A stretch of 64,000 nt of DNA from an uncultured Clostridia bacterium (GCA_944378105.1 CALWGC010000033.1:1-64000), one strand, 5' to 3'; counted from the stretch's first letter, positions 1 through 8,345 are shown. Notes: a model not told the origin generated them from the sequence alone. Translations and numbers: made by a program.

Positions 1-332
<332 letters not shown>

Positions 333-343
333 TAAAAAGCGTA

Positions 344-577
344 GGATGGCAATGATTATGAGGAACGAACCGTAGCAATCGGAAGATTGCCAAGTGAGTG
401 ACGAATATTGACATCCGAAGCGGTTTTCCCCGAAGGGGAAAATCTAACCTATGAAATGGAAGTCAATCACGATTATGAGGAACGAACCAGAGCAATCGGA
501 ACGATTGCTAAGAGAGTGACGAATGTGATTGACTGGAATGGTTTTTCCCGAAGGGAAAAATCTAACCTAAGAAATGG
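344..577 (+). repeat. Tandem structured repeat in the 23S 3' spacer (two units, 117-bp period)
   Basis: Two diverged copies of a ~110-bp unit start at about 354 and 471 with the shared bases GATTATGAGGAACGAACC. Each can fold the same way. A basal stem pairs GGATGGCAAT (344-353) with ATTGACATCC in copy 1, and GTCAATCAC (462-470) with GTGATTGAC (525-533) in copy 2. An inner hairpin has arms GCAATC/GATTGC with a GGAA loop or GCAATCG/CGATTGC with a GAA loop. A downstream hairpin has the form TTTTCCCC-GAA-GGGGAAAA. The stems differ in sequence but keep pairing. This suggests a real RNA structure, perhaps for rRNA processing. I do not recognise a named family. Confidence 0.7.
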
Positions 578-651
578 TAACTTTTCCACGGACACTAAGT
601 TTCTTTGTTCAGTTTTGAAGGTATAATCCATATAGTTGGCGCTCACCCTGT

Positions 652-724
652 GCCGATGTGGCTCAATTGGCAGAGCAGCTGACTTGTAATCAGCAGGTTA
701 ACGGTTCGAGTCCGTTCATCGGCT
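652..724 (+). tRNA. tRNA-Thr (anticodon TGT)
   Basis: A 73-nt cloverleaf with acceptor arms GCCGATG and CATCGGC. The anticodon loop CTTGTAA carries TGT (reads ACA), and the T-loop is GGTTCGAGTCC. CCA is not encoded. It lies ~320 bp after 23S rRNA, in the position where a 5S gene would normally be. Confidence 0.96.
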
Positions 725-753
725 CTTTTTACATTTTATGGGTTTTTATATGA

Positions 754-827
<74 letters not shown>

Positions 828-837
828 TTTCAAAGGT

Positions 838-877
838 CGCAGATGTTTGTTCGGCAAGCATTTGCGGCTTTTTTCTT
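838..877 (+). terminator. Intrinsic terminator of the rRNA/tRNA cluster
   Basis: The inverted arms CGCAGATG and CATTTGCG (one G-T pair) are followed by GGC and a T-rich run just after tRNA-fMet. Confidence 0.75.
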
Positions 878-900
878 TTGTTTTTTTGAAAGAAAATGGC

Positions 901-929
901 TTGACAATCGTGTTTAGTTGCTATACGAT
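901..929 (+). promoter_or_regulatory. marR promoter overlapping a candidate MarR operator
   Basis: TTGACA (901-906), a 17-nt spacer and TACGAT (924-929). Within it, TGTTTAG-TTG-CTATACG (911-927) is an imperfect version of the perfect palindrome found at 1430-1446 before the dehydratase gene. A regulator bound here would cover the -10 box. The predicted transcription start falls at about the A of the start codon at 936, so the mRNA may be nearly leaderless. Confidence 0.65.
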
Positions 930-935
930 GGGGAT

Positions 936-1391
936 ATGGAAAAAGAAGAAAAACGAATCAGTCATCAATTTTTTCGAATTGCCTCTCAATTTTCCGAGAT
1001 GGAGCGAAAAACCCAGCTTTCCTTGGAAGACGAAACGTTTGTTTACGCTGAAATGACGCTGGTAAAAATCATCAAAGAACAGCCGAATATTCATGTGACG
1101 GCGATTGCTGAAAAATTAGGGATTACCAAAGGCGCAGTCTCTCAAATGGCAAAAAAATTAGAACGGAAAGGAGTTCTTTGGAAGGAAAAAGACGAAGAAA
1201 ATCAATCTCGTGTGTTTTTAAGGCTGACAGAAAAAGGAGAACGGCTGTATCAAGTCCACGGGGCCTATCACCGGGAGTTGGATGATTTTGTGAAAGAGAC
1301 TTTGGCACAAGCGTCGGAAGAAAACAAACAATTTTTATTGGCTTTTTTAGATCGGCTGGAGAAGCATATTTTACAGATTCATATCCAGTAA
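936..1391 (+). CDS. MarR-family transcriptional regulator
   Basis: 151 residues, the usual size of a MarR protein: a dimerising helix bundle around a winged helix-turn-helix. The recognition segment AIAEKLGITKGAVSQMAKKLE (about residues 57-77) is followed by the wing (ENQSRVFLRLTEKG, about 88-101). It probably represses its own promoter and the adjacent dehydratase, because both upstream regions carry related TGTTTAG palindromes. The ATG at 936 was chosen over an in-frame TTG at 918, which lies between the promoter boxes. The ligand is unknown; an amino acid or 2-oxo acid would fit the neighbour. Confidence 0.88.
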   Translation: MEKEEKRISHQFFRIASQFSEMERKTQLSLEDETFVYAEMTLVKIIKEQPNIHVTAIAEKLGITKGAVSQMAKKLERKGVLWKEKDEENQSRVFLRLTEKGERLYQVHGAYHRELDDFVKETLAQASEENKQFLLAFLDRLEKHILQIHIQ

Positions 1392-1429
1392 AACGTTATT
1401 TTTTAGAAAGAGGAAGAATAGAAGTAAAG

Positions 1430-1446
1430 TGTTTAGCTACTAAACA
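1430..1446 (+). promoter_or_regulatory. 17-bp perfect palindrome, candidate MarR operator
   Basis: TGTTTAG-CTA-CTAAACA has perfect 7-bp arms and ends at the Shine-Dalgarno AAAGGAGGG of the dehydratase gene. A half-conserved copy lies in the marR promoter (911-927). A dimeric MarR protein bound here could block elongation or translation start. Confidence 0.65.
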
Positions 1447-1460
1447 AAAGGAGGGAATTT

Positions 1461-2426
1461 ATGTTACAGTGGGAAGATGTATTGGCCGCAAAAAATCGCT
1501 TGGAAGGATATATTCACCATACGCCCCTGGAGCACAGCAGGCAGATTGATCAAATCGCACAAGCAGAGGTTCAATTGAAATGTGAGCAATGGCAAAAGAC
1601 TGGCTCTTTTAAAGCAAGAGGCGCGATTCATCGGCTTTTGACCTTAACAGAGGAAGAAAAACAGCGGGGCGTTGTCACGTACTCTTCGGGAAACCATGCA
1701 CAGGCCCTTTGCTATGGCGCGCAACAGTTTCAGATTCCGGCGTGGGTATTTATGCCTACCACAGCCAGAAAAGCAAAGGTGGAGGCCTGCAAGGGATATA
1801 ACGGCCATGTGGTGCAGGTGGGTCAGACAGGGGCCCAGGCCAGACCGGAGGCTTTGGCATTTGGGAAGGCAAACGGACTGACCTATATTGATCCAGTGGA
1901 AGACGATGGTATCATGGTCGGACAAAGCACGGTGGGAATAGAAATTTGTGCATCGGTGCAACAGCTGGATGCAGTTTATGTGCCGGTGGGCGGCGGAGGG
2001 TTACTGTCTGGCGTAGCTACGGCGGTGAAAATTCTTTCGCCCCAGACGAAAGTCATTGGCGTGGAACCAGAACGATTGAATTTTATGGGTCTTTCTTTTC
2101 ATCAGGGATGCAGAATGCAGATAGAGCCGCAAACGTCCATTGCCGATGGCTTGGCCGGTGTGATGCCAGGGGAAAAGGCCTTTGCCCATATGATGCGCTG
2201 GGTTGATGAGATGATCACCGTATCGGAGGAAGAAATTATGGAAGCCTGGATTCTTTTGATGGAGCGGGCCAAGCTTTATGTGGAACCATCGGCCGCTGCC
2301 TCTTTGGCCGGGTTATTGAGCCATCGTGGCTTTGTGGGCAAGAAAAATGTGTGTGTGCTTTCCGGTGGAAATATTGGCGTAGGGGAAGTGGCAGAGATAT
2401 TGCAAATGGGAAAACAAAACCCATAA
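1461..2426 (+). CDS. Threonine/serine dehydratase, PLP-dependent, catabolic type
   Basis: 321 residues of the fold-type II PLP family. The PLP lysine is K51 in KTGSFKARGA. The substrate loop is SSGNHA (75-80), and the phosphate-binding glycine run is GGGGL (176-180). There is no C-terminal ACT domain, so it resembles catabolic TdcB-type threonine dehydratase or serine racemase rather than biosynthetic IlvA. Expected reaction: L-threonine to 2-oxobutanoate plus ammonia, or serine to pyruvate. A strong AAAGGAGGG lies just upstream. It probably forms a regulatory pair with the MarR gene 70 bp upstream. Ser/Thr preference cannot be told from sequence alone. Confidence 0.88.
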   Translation: MLQWEDVLAAKNRLEGYIHHTPLEHSRQIDQIAQAEVQLKCEQWQKTGSFKARGAIHRLLTLTEEEKQRGVVTYSSGNHAQALCYGAQQFQIPAWVFMPTTARKAKVEACKGYNGHVVQVGQTGAQARPEALAFGKANGLTYIDPVEDDGIMVGQSTVGIEICASVQQLDAVYVPVGGGGLLSGVATAVKILSPQTKVIGVEPERLNFMGLSFHQGCRMQIEPQTSIADGLAGVMPGEKAFAHMMRWVDEMITVSEEEIMEAWILLMERAKLYVEPSAAASLAGLLSHRGFVGKKNVCVLSGGNIGVGEVAEILQMGKQNP

Positions 2427-2736
2427 GATTTGTCCGAAAAGATGGATGGAAAGAAGGGCGGTTTCTACTCTGTTTGCTTTTCTTTTCTAGCGTTTTGCTT
2501 TGAAAAATAGAGAAAAAAACTGGATTGGATGATTTTTCCAATTTTTTGAGTAAAAAAAGGGTACAGGAACTTGTGGCAAAAAACCTTTCGTTCCCGCTTG
2601 TTGGAGTTGCATATTTTTTTGGAAGAGAAAGGTCGAAAGTGGTCAAATCCAACAAAAAAGTTTTAGAAAATTATGCAAGTAACCAAAAATAGGTGCTACG
2701 CAATGGGCATTTTCATTTATTCATTGACTCTATGAT

Positions 2737-2815
2737 AACTATATGGTTTATAGTTTTGAATAAGAAAAGGTTCATAAAACTTGAACCAAAAAAGCCATAT
2801 AAATACTTTATATGG
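2737..2815 (+). promoter_or_regulatory. Three consecutive inverted repeats in the gamma-lyase leader
   Basis: This lies in the 427-bp gap 2427-2853, otherwise AT-rich with no gene seen. Perfect palindromes follow one another: AACTAT/ATAGTT (2737-2755), GGTTCA/TGAACC (2769-2787) and CCATATAAA-TAC-TTTATATGG (2795-2815). A TTGACT at 2724 with a weak TTTATA 17 nt downstream may be the promoter. These could be operators or leader hairpins. The highly expressed gene at 2854 is the only plausible target. Confidence 0.55.
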
Positions 2816-2853
2816 TAGAGAGTATGTGTCTAATAAGGGAGGAATGATTTGAA

Positions 2854-4050
2854 ATGCTGAATGGTTTCAACAAAGACTTTGCTTTCGAGACAAACATTCT
2901 GGAAGCAGGTGCTTATTTCAACGCACCAACCACCAATCCAGAAGCGCTGCCAATTCATATGTCTACGGCTCATAACGTAGAAGACCTGGATGACCTTCAG
3001 AAAAGATATGACGAAAAAGGATTCTGCTACAACAGAAACCGTAACCCAAATAGAGGGGCCCTCATCGATATGATGACCTACATCGAAGCTGGCGAAGCTT
3101 CCTTGGGTTGCTCTTCCGGTATGGCAGCTATCTCTACTGCTATCATCGCTAACACCAAAGCTGGCGATCACGTACTTTCTGACAAAACTCTGTATGGTGA
3201 AACCATCGAAATCTTCACCAAGATTTTGAACAGATATGGCGTAGAAGCTACCTTTGTTGACTTCACCAACATGGATGAAGTAAAAGCAAACATGAAACCT
3301 AACACGGTAATGTTCTACACCGAAACCGTTGCAAACCCATTGATCACCGTTCCAGATCTGAAAGCAATTTCTGATTTGGCTCATGCCAACAACGCTATCC
3401 TGGTTGTGGACAACACCTTCATGACTGGTGCTTTGGCAAAACCTTTGACCTTGGGCGCTGACTTGGTAGTAAACAGCTTGACCAAATTTGCCAACGGTCA
3501 CAGCGATGCTGTTTGCGGTTCCATCACTGGTTCTGCTGAATTGGTTGCAAAATGCCATGAAATGCAGGTACTGCTTGGTACCCAGGCTGATCCATTCTCT
3601 TCTTGGTTGGTATGCCGTGGTTTGAGAACCTTGGATCTGCGTGTGAAAAAACAAGCAGAAAACGCTGCTGCTTTGGCTGTTGCATTGGAAAAGAGCCCAT
3701 ATGTGCTGAAAGTATATCATCCATCTTTGGAAAGCCATCCACAGCACGAACTGGCAAAAGCACAGTTTGGCAACTACTTCGGCGGTATGCTGAGCATGGA
3801 ATTGCCAGAAGATAGAGAAAAAATGAACAAATTCATGCGTGCAATGCATCTGTGCCACTATGCAATGACTCTGGGCGGCTACAGAACCAGCATGGCTTAT
3901 CCTCCAATGAGCTCTCACAGCGATATGACCAAAGAAGAAAGAATGGCAATCGGTATCTCCGATGGTCTGCTTCGTATCTCCTGCGGTATTGAAAACACCG
4001 AAGACCTGGTAAACGATTTCCTGCAGGCTTTGGAAGTTGCTTACAAATAA
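2854..4050 (+). CDS. Cys/Met-metabolism PLP enzyme, probably methionine gamma-lyase type
   Basis: 398 residues, the normal length of fold-type I trans-sulfuration enzymes (gamma-lyases, cystathionine synthases and lyases). Visible PLP-site features are Y59 and R61 in FCYNRNRNP (donated to the neighbouring subunit), SSGMAA near 88-92, Y114 in TLYGET, D186 in VVDNTF and the Schiff-base lysine K211 in SLTKFANGHSD. Likely reaction: methionine to methanethiol, 2-oxobutanoate and ammonia. The position after Y114-G is Glu, where classical methionine gamma-lyases have Cys, so substrate range is uncertain. Codon use indicates high expression. It is a single gene between its own leader and a terminator. 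Confidence 0.8.
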   Translation: MLNGFNKDFAFETNILEAGAYFNAPTTNPEALPIHMSTAHNVEDLDDLQKRYDEKGFCYNRNRNPNRGALIDMMTYIEAGEASLGCSSGMAAISTAIIANTKAGDHVLSDKTLYGETIEIFTKILNRYGVEATFVDFTNMDEVKANMKPNTVMFYTETVANPLITVPDLKAISDLAHANNAILVVDNTFMTGALAKPLTLGADLVVNSLTKFANGHSDAVCGSITGSAELVAKCHEMQVLLGTQADPFSSWLVCRGLRTLDLRVKKQAENAAALAVALEKSPYVLKVYHPSLESHPQHELAKAQFGNYFGGMLSMELPEDREKMNKFMRAMHLCHYAMTLGGYRTSMAYPPMSSHSDMTKEERMAIGISDGLLRISCGIENTEDLVNDFLQALEVAYK

Positions 4051-4087
4051 TTGATTTCGCTTATTTGCATAAATCCTACCAAAAAGG

Positions 4088-4119
4088 AAAACGCTTCCTG
4101 AAAAAGGAGGCGTTTTTCT
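4088..4119 (+). terminator. Intrinsic terminator after the gamma-lyase gene
   Basis: Arms AAAACGCTTCC and GGAGGCGTTTT (one T-G pair) with a TGAAAAA loop, followed by a T-rich tract. It separates this gene from the convergent sppA. Confidence 0.85.
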
Positions 4120-4166
4120 TTTTGGTTTTTTAACTGTTTTTTTAAACCATAGGTTTGGACCATGGA

Positions 4167-5300
4167 TTAAGGCGCTACATACATGGGGCGCATTTGTGCT
4201 TTTGTGGTTTCTTCAAACAAAGACAAGCCGCTGGCCAACTGGTTTTGGGGCAAAGAAGAGAAGAACTGATCCCAAACAGAAGCCGCCGGTGGGTTGGCAT
4301 AGAGCACTTCGCAGTCGGCAAAGGCTTCTTTTTGAGACATGGCTTCTAAAAACGCATCATAGGAACAGATGCCGTCGATGAGGCCAACAGACAGGGCCTG
4401 GTTGGGAGAAAGAAGCCGGCCATCGGCAAAGGAAAGCACTTGCTCCATCGGCAAGTTTCGCTCTTCGGAAACAATACCCACAAAGATTTGATAATATTCA
4501 TCAATGATGCTTTGCATCAAAGCTTCCTGTTCGGCAGACACTGGTTCGGTGGCACTGAGCATGGTTTTGTTTTTGCCGCTGGTGATGGTGGTGTCTTGAA
4601 TGCCCAATTTTTCCATCAGCCCCGAAACGTTATAATTGCTCATCAATACCCCAATGGAGCCGGTGGTACTCATCCGGTTGGCATAAATTTCATCGGCGGC
4701 CATGGACGCATAGACGGCGCCAGAAGCAGCCGTTTGGGCATAATAGGCATAGACCGGCCGGCCGGTGGTTTTTTTATAATGGCAAAGGGCTTGATACAGT
4801 TCTTCGCTTTCATAGGTACCGCCACCGCCAGAGTTGATGTAAAGCAGCAGGCCATAGTTATTGGGGTCGTTCTCTAAGGCAGCAATTTCGCCCAAGGTCC
4901 ATTGATGGTTATAGGCGCCTTCGCTGAGCATGCCGCTACCGCCATCGACGATGGTGCCTTCGATGGAGAGGGTTTCCACATAGGGAAAATCCGGCGCGGA
5001 GTAGGAATAGCTGCTATCGGTGGCAACCAAGGAAGATGCACTGTTGAAAATGCCGCCGATGATGGCAAGGCCGCCAAAAAGCAGCAGGCCGTTGATGGTG
5101 AAAAAGGCAGCCAGTACCACCAGGCCCCAAAACAAACAGCCCTTTTTCTTTTGGCCATTTTCATAATTGGTGTTGTAGTTGGTGTTATAGTTGATTTGGG
5201 GGCGCGGTGGCTGTTCTGGCGTAGGCGCCGTTGGTTCTGGTTGAGGTGGTGGCGTCTGGGACGCATCGGCCTGTGGGGGGATGTTGTTTGGTTCCTCCAT
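4167..5300 (-). CDS. sppA: Signal peptide peptidase SppA, S49 family
   Basis: 377 residues. A proline-rich cytoplasmic N-terminus with a short Asn-Tyr repeat (37-47) precedes one membrane segment (about 55-85) and an external S49 protease domain. The catalytic dyad should be S193 (TAASGAVYAS) and K245 (SGKNKTM), 52 residues apart as in Bacillus SppA. It degrades remnant signal peptides at the membrane. Its ATG directly follows the stop of the small Cys-rich gene upstream, so the two are probably cotranscribed and translationally coupled. The Pro-rich leader is longer than usual and may be an interaction segment. Confidence 0.9.
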   Translation of the reverse strand: MEEPNNIPPQADASQTPPPQPEPTAPTPEQPPRPQINYNTNYNTNYENGQKKKGCLFWGLVVLAAFFTINGLLLFGGLAIIGGIFNSASSLVATDSSYSYSAPDFPYVETLSIEGTIVDGGSGMLSEGAYNHQWTLGEIAALENDPNNYGLLLYINSGGGGTYESEELYQALCHYKKTTGRPVYAYYAQTAASGAVYASMAADEIYANRMSTTGSIGVLMSNYNVSGLMEKLGIQDTTITSGKNKTMLSATEPVSAEQEALMQSIIDEYYQIFVGIVSEERNLPMEQVLSFADGRLLSPNQALSVGLIDGICSYDAFLEAMSQKEAFADCEVLYANPPAASVWDQFFSSLPQNQLASGLSLFEETTKAQMRPMYVAP

Positions 5301-5483
5301 TTATGGTTCCTCCTTTTGTTCTGGTTGGTCGGTGTCATTGGTAAGATAGCGGGACGGGCAATCCATGCCGCAGTGGCCACAGTCGTTTTGACAGGTTTCT
5401 TTTTGAATCCGTTTCATTTTTCGATAGGAAAAATAAATCACAACGGCCGCAACCGCATAGGCCAATAATTTCCAAGGGTCCAT
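5301..5483 (-). CDS. Small Cys-rich single-pass membrane protein
   Basis: 60 residues from the ATG at 5483, which follows AAAGGAGGAATCAGTG. An N-terminal membrane helix (about 4-22) and a basic stretch (YRKMKRIQKE) precede a cysteine cluster, C-x3-C-x2-C-x3-C, around residues 33-43, then an acidic tail. The layout resembles FeoB-associated Cys-rich membrane proteins, but no feo gene is nearby. It abuts sppA (stop TAA followed by ATG). Function unknown; the cysteines could bind metal or be redox active. Confidence 0.75.
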   Translation of the reverse strand: MDPWKLLAYAVAAVVIYFSYRKMKRIQKETCQNDCGHCGMDCPSRYLTNDTDQPEQKEEP

Positions 5484-5717
5484 CACTGATTCCTCCTTTG
5501 CTTTTTTTTCTACAATCCTGTTTGGAACTGACTCTATTTTACCGAAAAAGTGACAAAAACAAAAGAACATTTCTCTTACAATTTGAAAAAATGCAAAATG
5601 AATTTTTTGCAAATATTTTACACATAAATTTTATTGTAAGATATGTAGATGGTCAGGCCAATGCTGAGTTTTCTATATATTGCACTTGTATCTAATGAAA
5701 AACTATGGCAAAATCTA

Positions 5718-5746
5718 TTGAAAAGTAAAGCGATATACAGTATAAT
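5718..5746 (+). promoter_or_regulatory. Sigma-A-type promoter for the CoA-transferase gene
   Basis: TTGAAA (5718-5723), a 17-nt spacer and TATAAT (5741-5746), about 50 bp before the start codon. It lies in the 313-bp divergent gap 5484-5796. The rest of the gap is AT-rich with no gene seen. Confidence 0.8.
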
Positions 5747-5796
5747 ACAACAAATACACAACGGTTTAGAACAAAAGGAAAAGGAGAGATACTGTG

Positions 5797-7098
5797 ATGA
5801 ACTTAACAAATTGGAAAGAAACGTATGCTTCCAAACTGGTGACGGCCGAAGCAGCCGTTGGCCATATCAAAAGCGGTGACCGCGTTGTGACAGGACATGC
5901 GGCAGCCGAACCCACTTGTTTGATTGACGCCATGGTGGCCGATGCTGCGCGGTTGGAAAACGTGGAAATTTGCCACGTGGTTACGCTGGGCGAAGGCAAA
6001 TATACTCGGCCAGAAATGGCAGGCCATTTCCGTTATAACGGTTTGTTTGTCAGCGCCTCCACCAGAAAAGCCGTCAATGAAGCAAGAGCCGATTACACCA
6101 CGGCCTTTTTCCATGAAATGCCTCGTTTGTTCCGGGAAGAGATGCCGGTGGATGTGGCGTTGATTATGGTTTCGGCACCAGATGCCCACGGATATTGCTC
6201 CTTTGGTCCTTCTTGCGACTATACCAAACCAGTGGCCCAGTGCGCAAAACTGGTCATTGCCCAGGTGAACCACCATTTGCCACGGGCCATGGGCGATAAC
6301 TTCATCCATGTCAATGACATTGACTTTTTGGTGGAATGCGACGCCCCGATGGCCCAGCTGGCCCCGGCGGCCATTGGTGAAAAAGAAAGAAAAATCGGGG
6401 AATACTGTGCTTCTTTGATCAAAGATGGCGATACGCTGCAGTTGGGCATTGGCTCCATTCCAGAAAGCGTGCTGCTGTTTTTAAAAGACCGTAAAGACCT
6501 GGGGCTGCATACAGAAATGGCTTCCGATGGTATTGTAGACTTGATTGAAAGCGGTGTTATCAATAACAGCAAAAAACAACTGAACAAAGGAAAATCTGTG
6601 GCTACTTTCGTTATGGGTACCCAGAAAGTCTATGATTTCATCCACGATAACCCCATGTTCGAACTGTATCCTGTGGATTATGTCAATGATCCACGGGTGA
6701 TTTCTGCCCAGGATAACATGGTTTCCATCAATTCTTGTATCCAGGTGGATTTGATGGGCCAGGTGGTGGCAGAATGCATCGGTCTGCGCCAGTTTAGCGG
6801 CGTTGGCGGCCAGGTGGACTTTGTCCGCGGCGCCAATATGAGCCGTGGCGGCCGGGCCATCATCGCCATGCCTGCTACGGCAGCGGGCGGAAAAGTAAGC
6901 CGGATTGTGCCATTTTTGGATCATGGTGCTGCCGTGACCACGTCCAGAAACGATGTGGATTATGTGGTAACAGAATATGGCATTGCTCATTTGAAGGGCA
7001 AAACGCTGAAACAAAGAGCCGAAGCCCTCATTGCTATTGCGCATCCCGATTTCCGGGCCGCATTGGAAGAAGAAATGAAACAACGGTTTTTTCTGTAA
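5797..7098 (+). CDS. Acetyl-CoA hydrolase/transferase family CoA-transferase (4-hydroxybutyrate/butyryl type)
   Basis: 433 residues, full length for family I CoA-transferases of the butyryl-CoA:acetate / 4-hydroxybutyrate CoA-transferase group. The catalytic glutamate that forms the CoA thioester should be E240 in LHTEMASDG. The conserved CoA-site segment GVGGQVDFVRGA lies near 355. It would exchange CoA between acetate and an acyl-CoA in fermentation. ATG at 5797 was taken because AAGGAGAG lies 8-9 nt upstream; an in-frame GTG immediately before it (5794) is possible. The gene is monocistronic, with its own promoter and a strong terminator. The acid substrate cannot be told from sequence. 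Confidence 0.88.
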   Translation: MNLTNWKETYASKLVTAEAAVGHIKSGDRVVTGHAAAEPTCLIDAMVADAARLENVEICHVVTLGEGKYTRPEMAGHFRYNGLFVSASTRKAVNEARADYTTAFFHEMPRLFREEMPVDVALIMVSAPDAHGYCSFGPSCDYTKPVAQCAKLVIAQVNHHLPRAMGDNFIHVNDIDFLVECDAPMAQLAPAAIGEKERKIGEYCASLIKDGDTLQLGIGSIPESVLLFLKDRKDLGLHTEMASDGIVDLIESGVINNSKKQLNKGKSVATFVMGTQKVYDFIHDNPMFELYPVDYVNDPRVISAQDNMVSINSCIQVDLMGQVVAECIGLRQFSGVGGQVDFVRGANMSRGGRAIIAMPATAAGGKVSRIVPFLDHGAAVTTSRNDVDYVVTEYGIAHLKGKTLKQRAEALIAIAHPDFRAALEEEMKQRFFL

Positions 7099-7100
7099 GC

Positions 7101-7138
7101 AAAAAGCCCTTGCGTAAAACGACGCAAGGGCTTTTTTT
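7101..7138. terminator. Bidirectional intrinsic terminator
   Basis: A perfect stem, AAAAAGCCCTTGCGT paired with ACGCAAGGGCTTTTT, with loop AAAACG. It serves the convergent CoA-transferase and AI-2E-family genes. Confidence 0.93.
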
Positions 7139-8345
7139 ATTTTTCAATGTAACGGATCGACTCATAGTCGTCGGTGACGGTACTCAACTGTTTTTTGCGT
7201 AACAGCAAATTGATGAGGCGGGATGTGACACTATAGATGACGGCAAAAGCCGGTACCCCGATGATCATACCCACAAATCCCATCAATCCGCCAAAGACCA
7301 AAATGGAAAACAGCACCCAAAAGCCGGAAATACCGGTGGTCTGTCCCAAAATTTTTGGTCCCAGAATATTGCCGTCAAATTGCTGCAAAATAAAGACAAA
7401 AAGGACGAAATAAATGCTCTTGATGGGCGAAACCGTCAAAACCAGTATGGTGGCCGGCACGGCGCCGATGAAGGGGCCGAAAAAGGGAATGATATTGGTG
7501 ACGCCAATGATTAAGCTGATCAAGGTGACATAAGGCATTTTCATGATGGTGCAAACCACAAAACAAATGATCCCGATGATCAGGGAGTCCAGCAATTTTC
7601 CCCGGATAAAGCCGCCAAAAGTTTGGTTGACAAACAGTACCTCGTGGATAATCACATTGGCTGCTTTGATGGGAAAAATACCATAGATCATTTTCTTTGC
7701 CTGGGCGGCAAATTTTTTCCGGCTGGAGAGCATGTAAACGGCGGCGACCAAGCCGATCAACAAATTTTTTGTGACCGAAAGCAGATTGAACATCTGGCTA
7801 TAAACTTGGGTCAGCACTTGTTGGGCGGTTACCAAAAACGAAGTCCGAAACCATTGGCCAAAGCTGACACTTAAGTTATTGAAGGAATCCATCACATAAG
7901 CCGAAAGCTCTGGGTTGTCTTCCAAAAAGGCTTGCAGCCAGGTGATAAACCGCTTCCAGTTGCTGGGGGCCTCGGCGGCGATGGATAAAATGCTTTCCCA
8001 TACCTGGGGCAGCGCCACATAAATCAAAGCGCCTACCACCGTCAAACCCAATGCCAAACTGAGCATGACCGAACCCCCTTTGGTGAGCCTTGGGGCCATG
8101 GTCTTGGGCGCAATTTTTGTAAAAAAGGGTTGTAACTTTCCTTCCAGCCAGCTACAAATGGGCGTTAATAGATAGGCGATGACGCCGCCATAGATGAAGG
8201 GTTGCAAAATGACAAACAACGATTGCAGCCCATCCCATAATCCTTTGATGCGGAAAATGCAAAAGAAAAATAAAATGCTGAGGGAGATGGAGCAAAACCC
8301 CGTTAGCCCCAGCGCCAAATAACGTTTCCAGCGAATTTGTCGCAA
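7137..8345 (-). CDS. AI-2E family (YtvI/PerM-type) membrane transporter
   Basis: 402 residues with the seven to eight membrane helices and the central hydrophilic region of the AI-2E_transport family. The C-terminal signature region is visible: GVTNIIPFFGPFIGAVPA followed by FDGNILGPKILG. Characterised relatives export autoinducer-2 or act as Na+/H+ antiporters, so a substrate should not be assigned here. No operon partner is seen. It converges on the CoA-transferase gene and its 3' end overlaps the shared terminator. Confidence 0.85.
   Translation of the reverse strand: MRQIRWKRYLALGLTGFCSISLSILFFFCIFRIKGLWDGLQSLFVILQPFIYGGVIAYLLTPICSWLEGKLQPFFTKIAPKTMAPRLTKGGSVMLSLALGLTVVGALIYVALPQVWESILSIAAEAPSNWKRFITWLQAFLEDNPELSAYVMDSFNNLSVSFGQWFRTSFLVTAQQVLTQVYSQMFNLLSVTKNLLIGLVAAVYMLSSRKKFAAQAKKMIYGIFPIKAANVIIHEVLFVNQTFGGFIRGKLLDSLIIGIICFVVCTIMKMPYVTLISLIIGVTNIIPFFGPFIGAVPATILVLTVSPIKSIYFVLFVFILQQFDGNILGPKILGQTTGISGFWVLFSILVFGGLMGFVGMIIGVPAFAVIYSVTSRLINLLLRKKQLSTVTDDYESIRYIEK

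Noticed and set aside
2830..3918. Long open frame of 362 codons on the minus strand across the gamma-lyase gene
   Set aside because: It is antisense to an evident PLP enzyme, with a composition explained by the codon bias of that gene. It has no ribosome site and no recognisable motifs.
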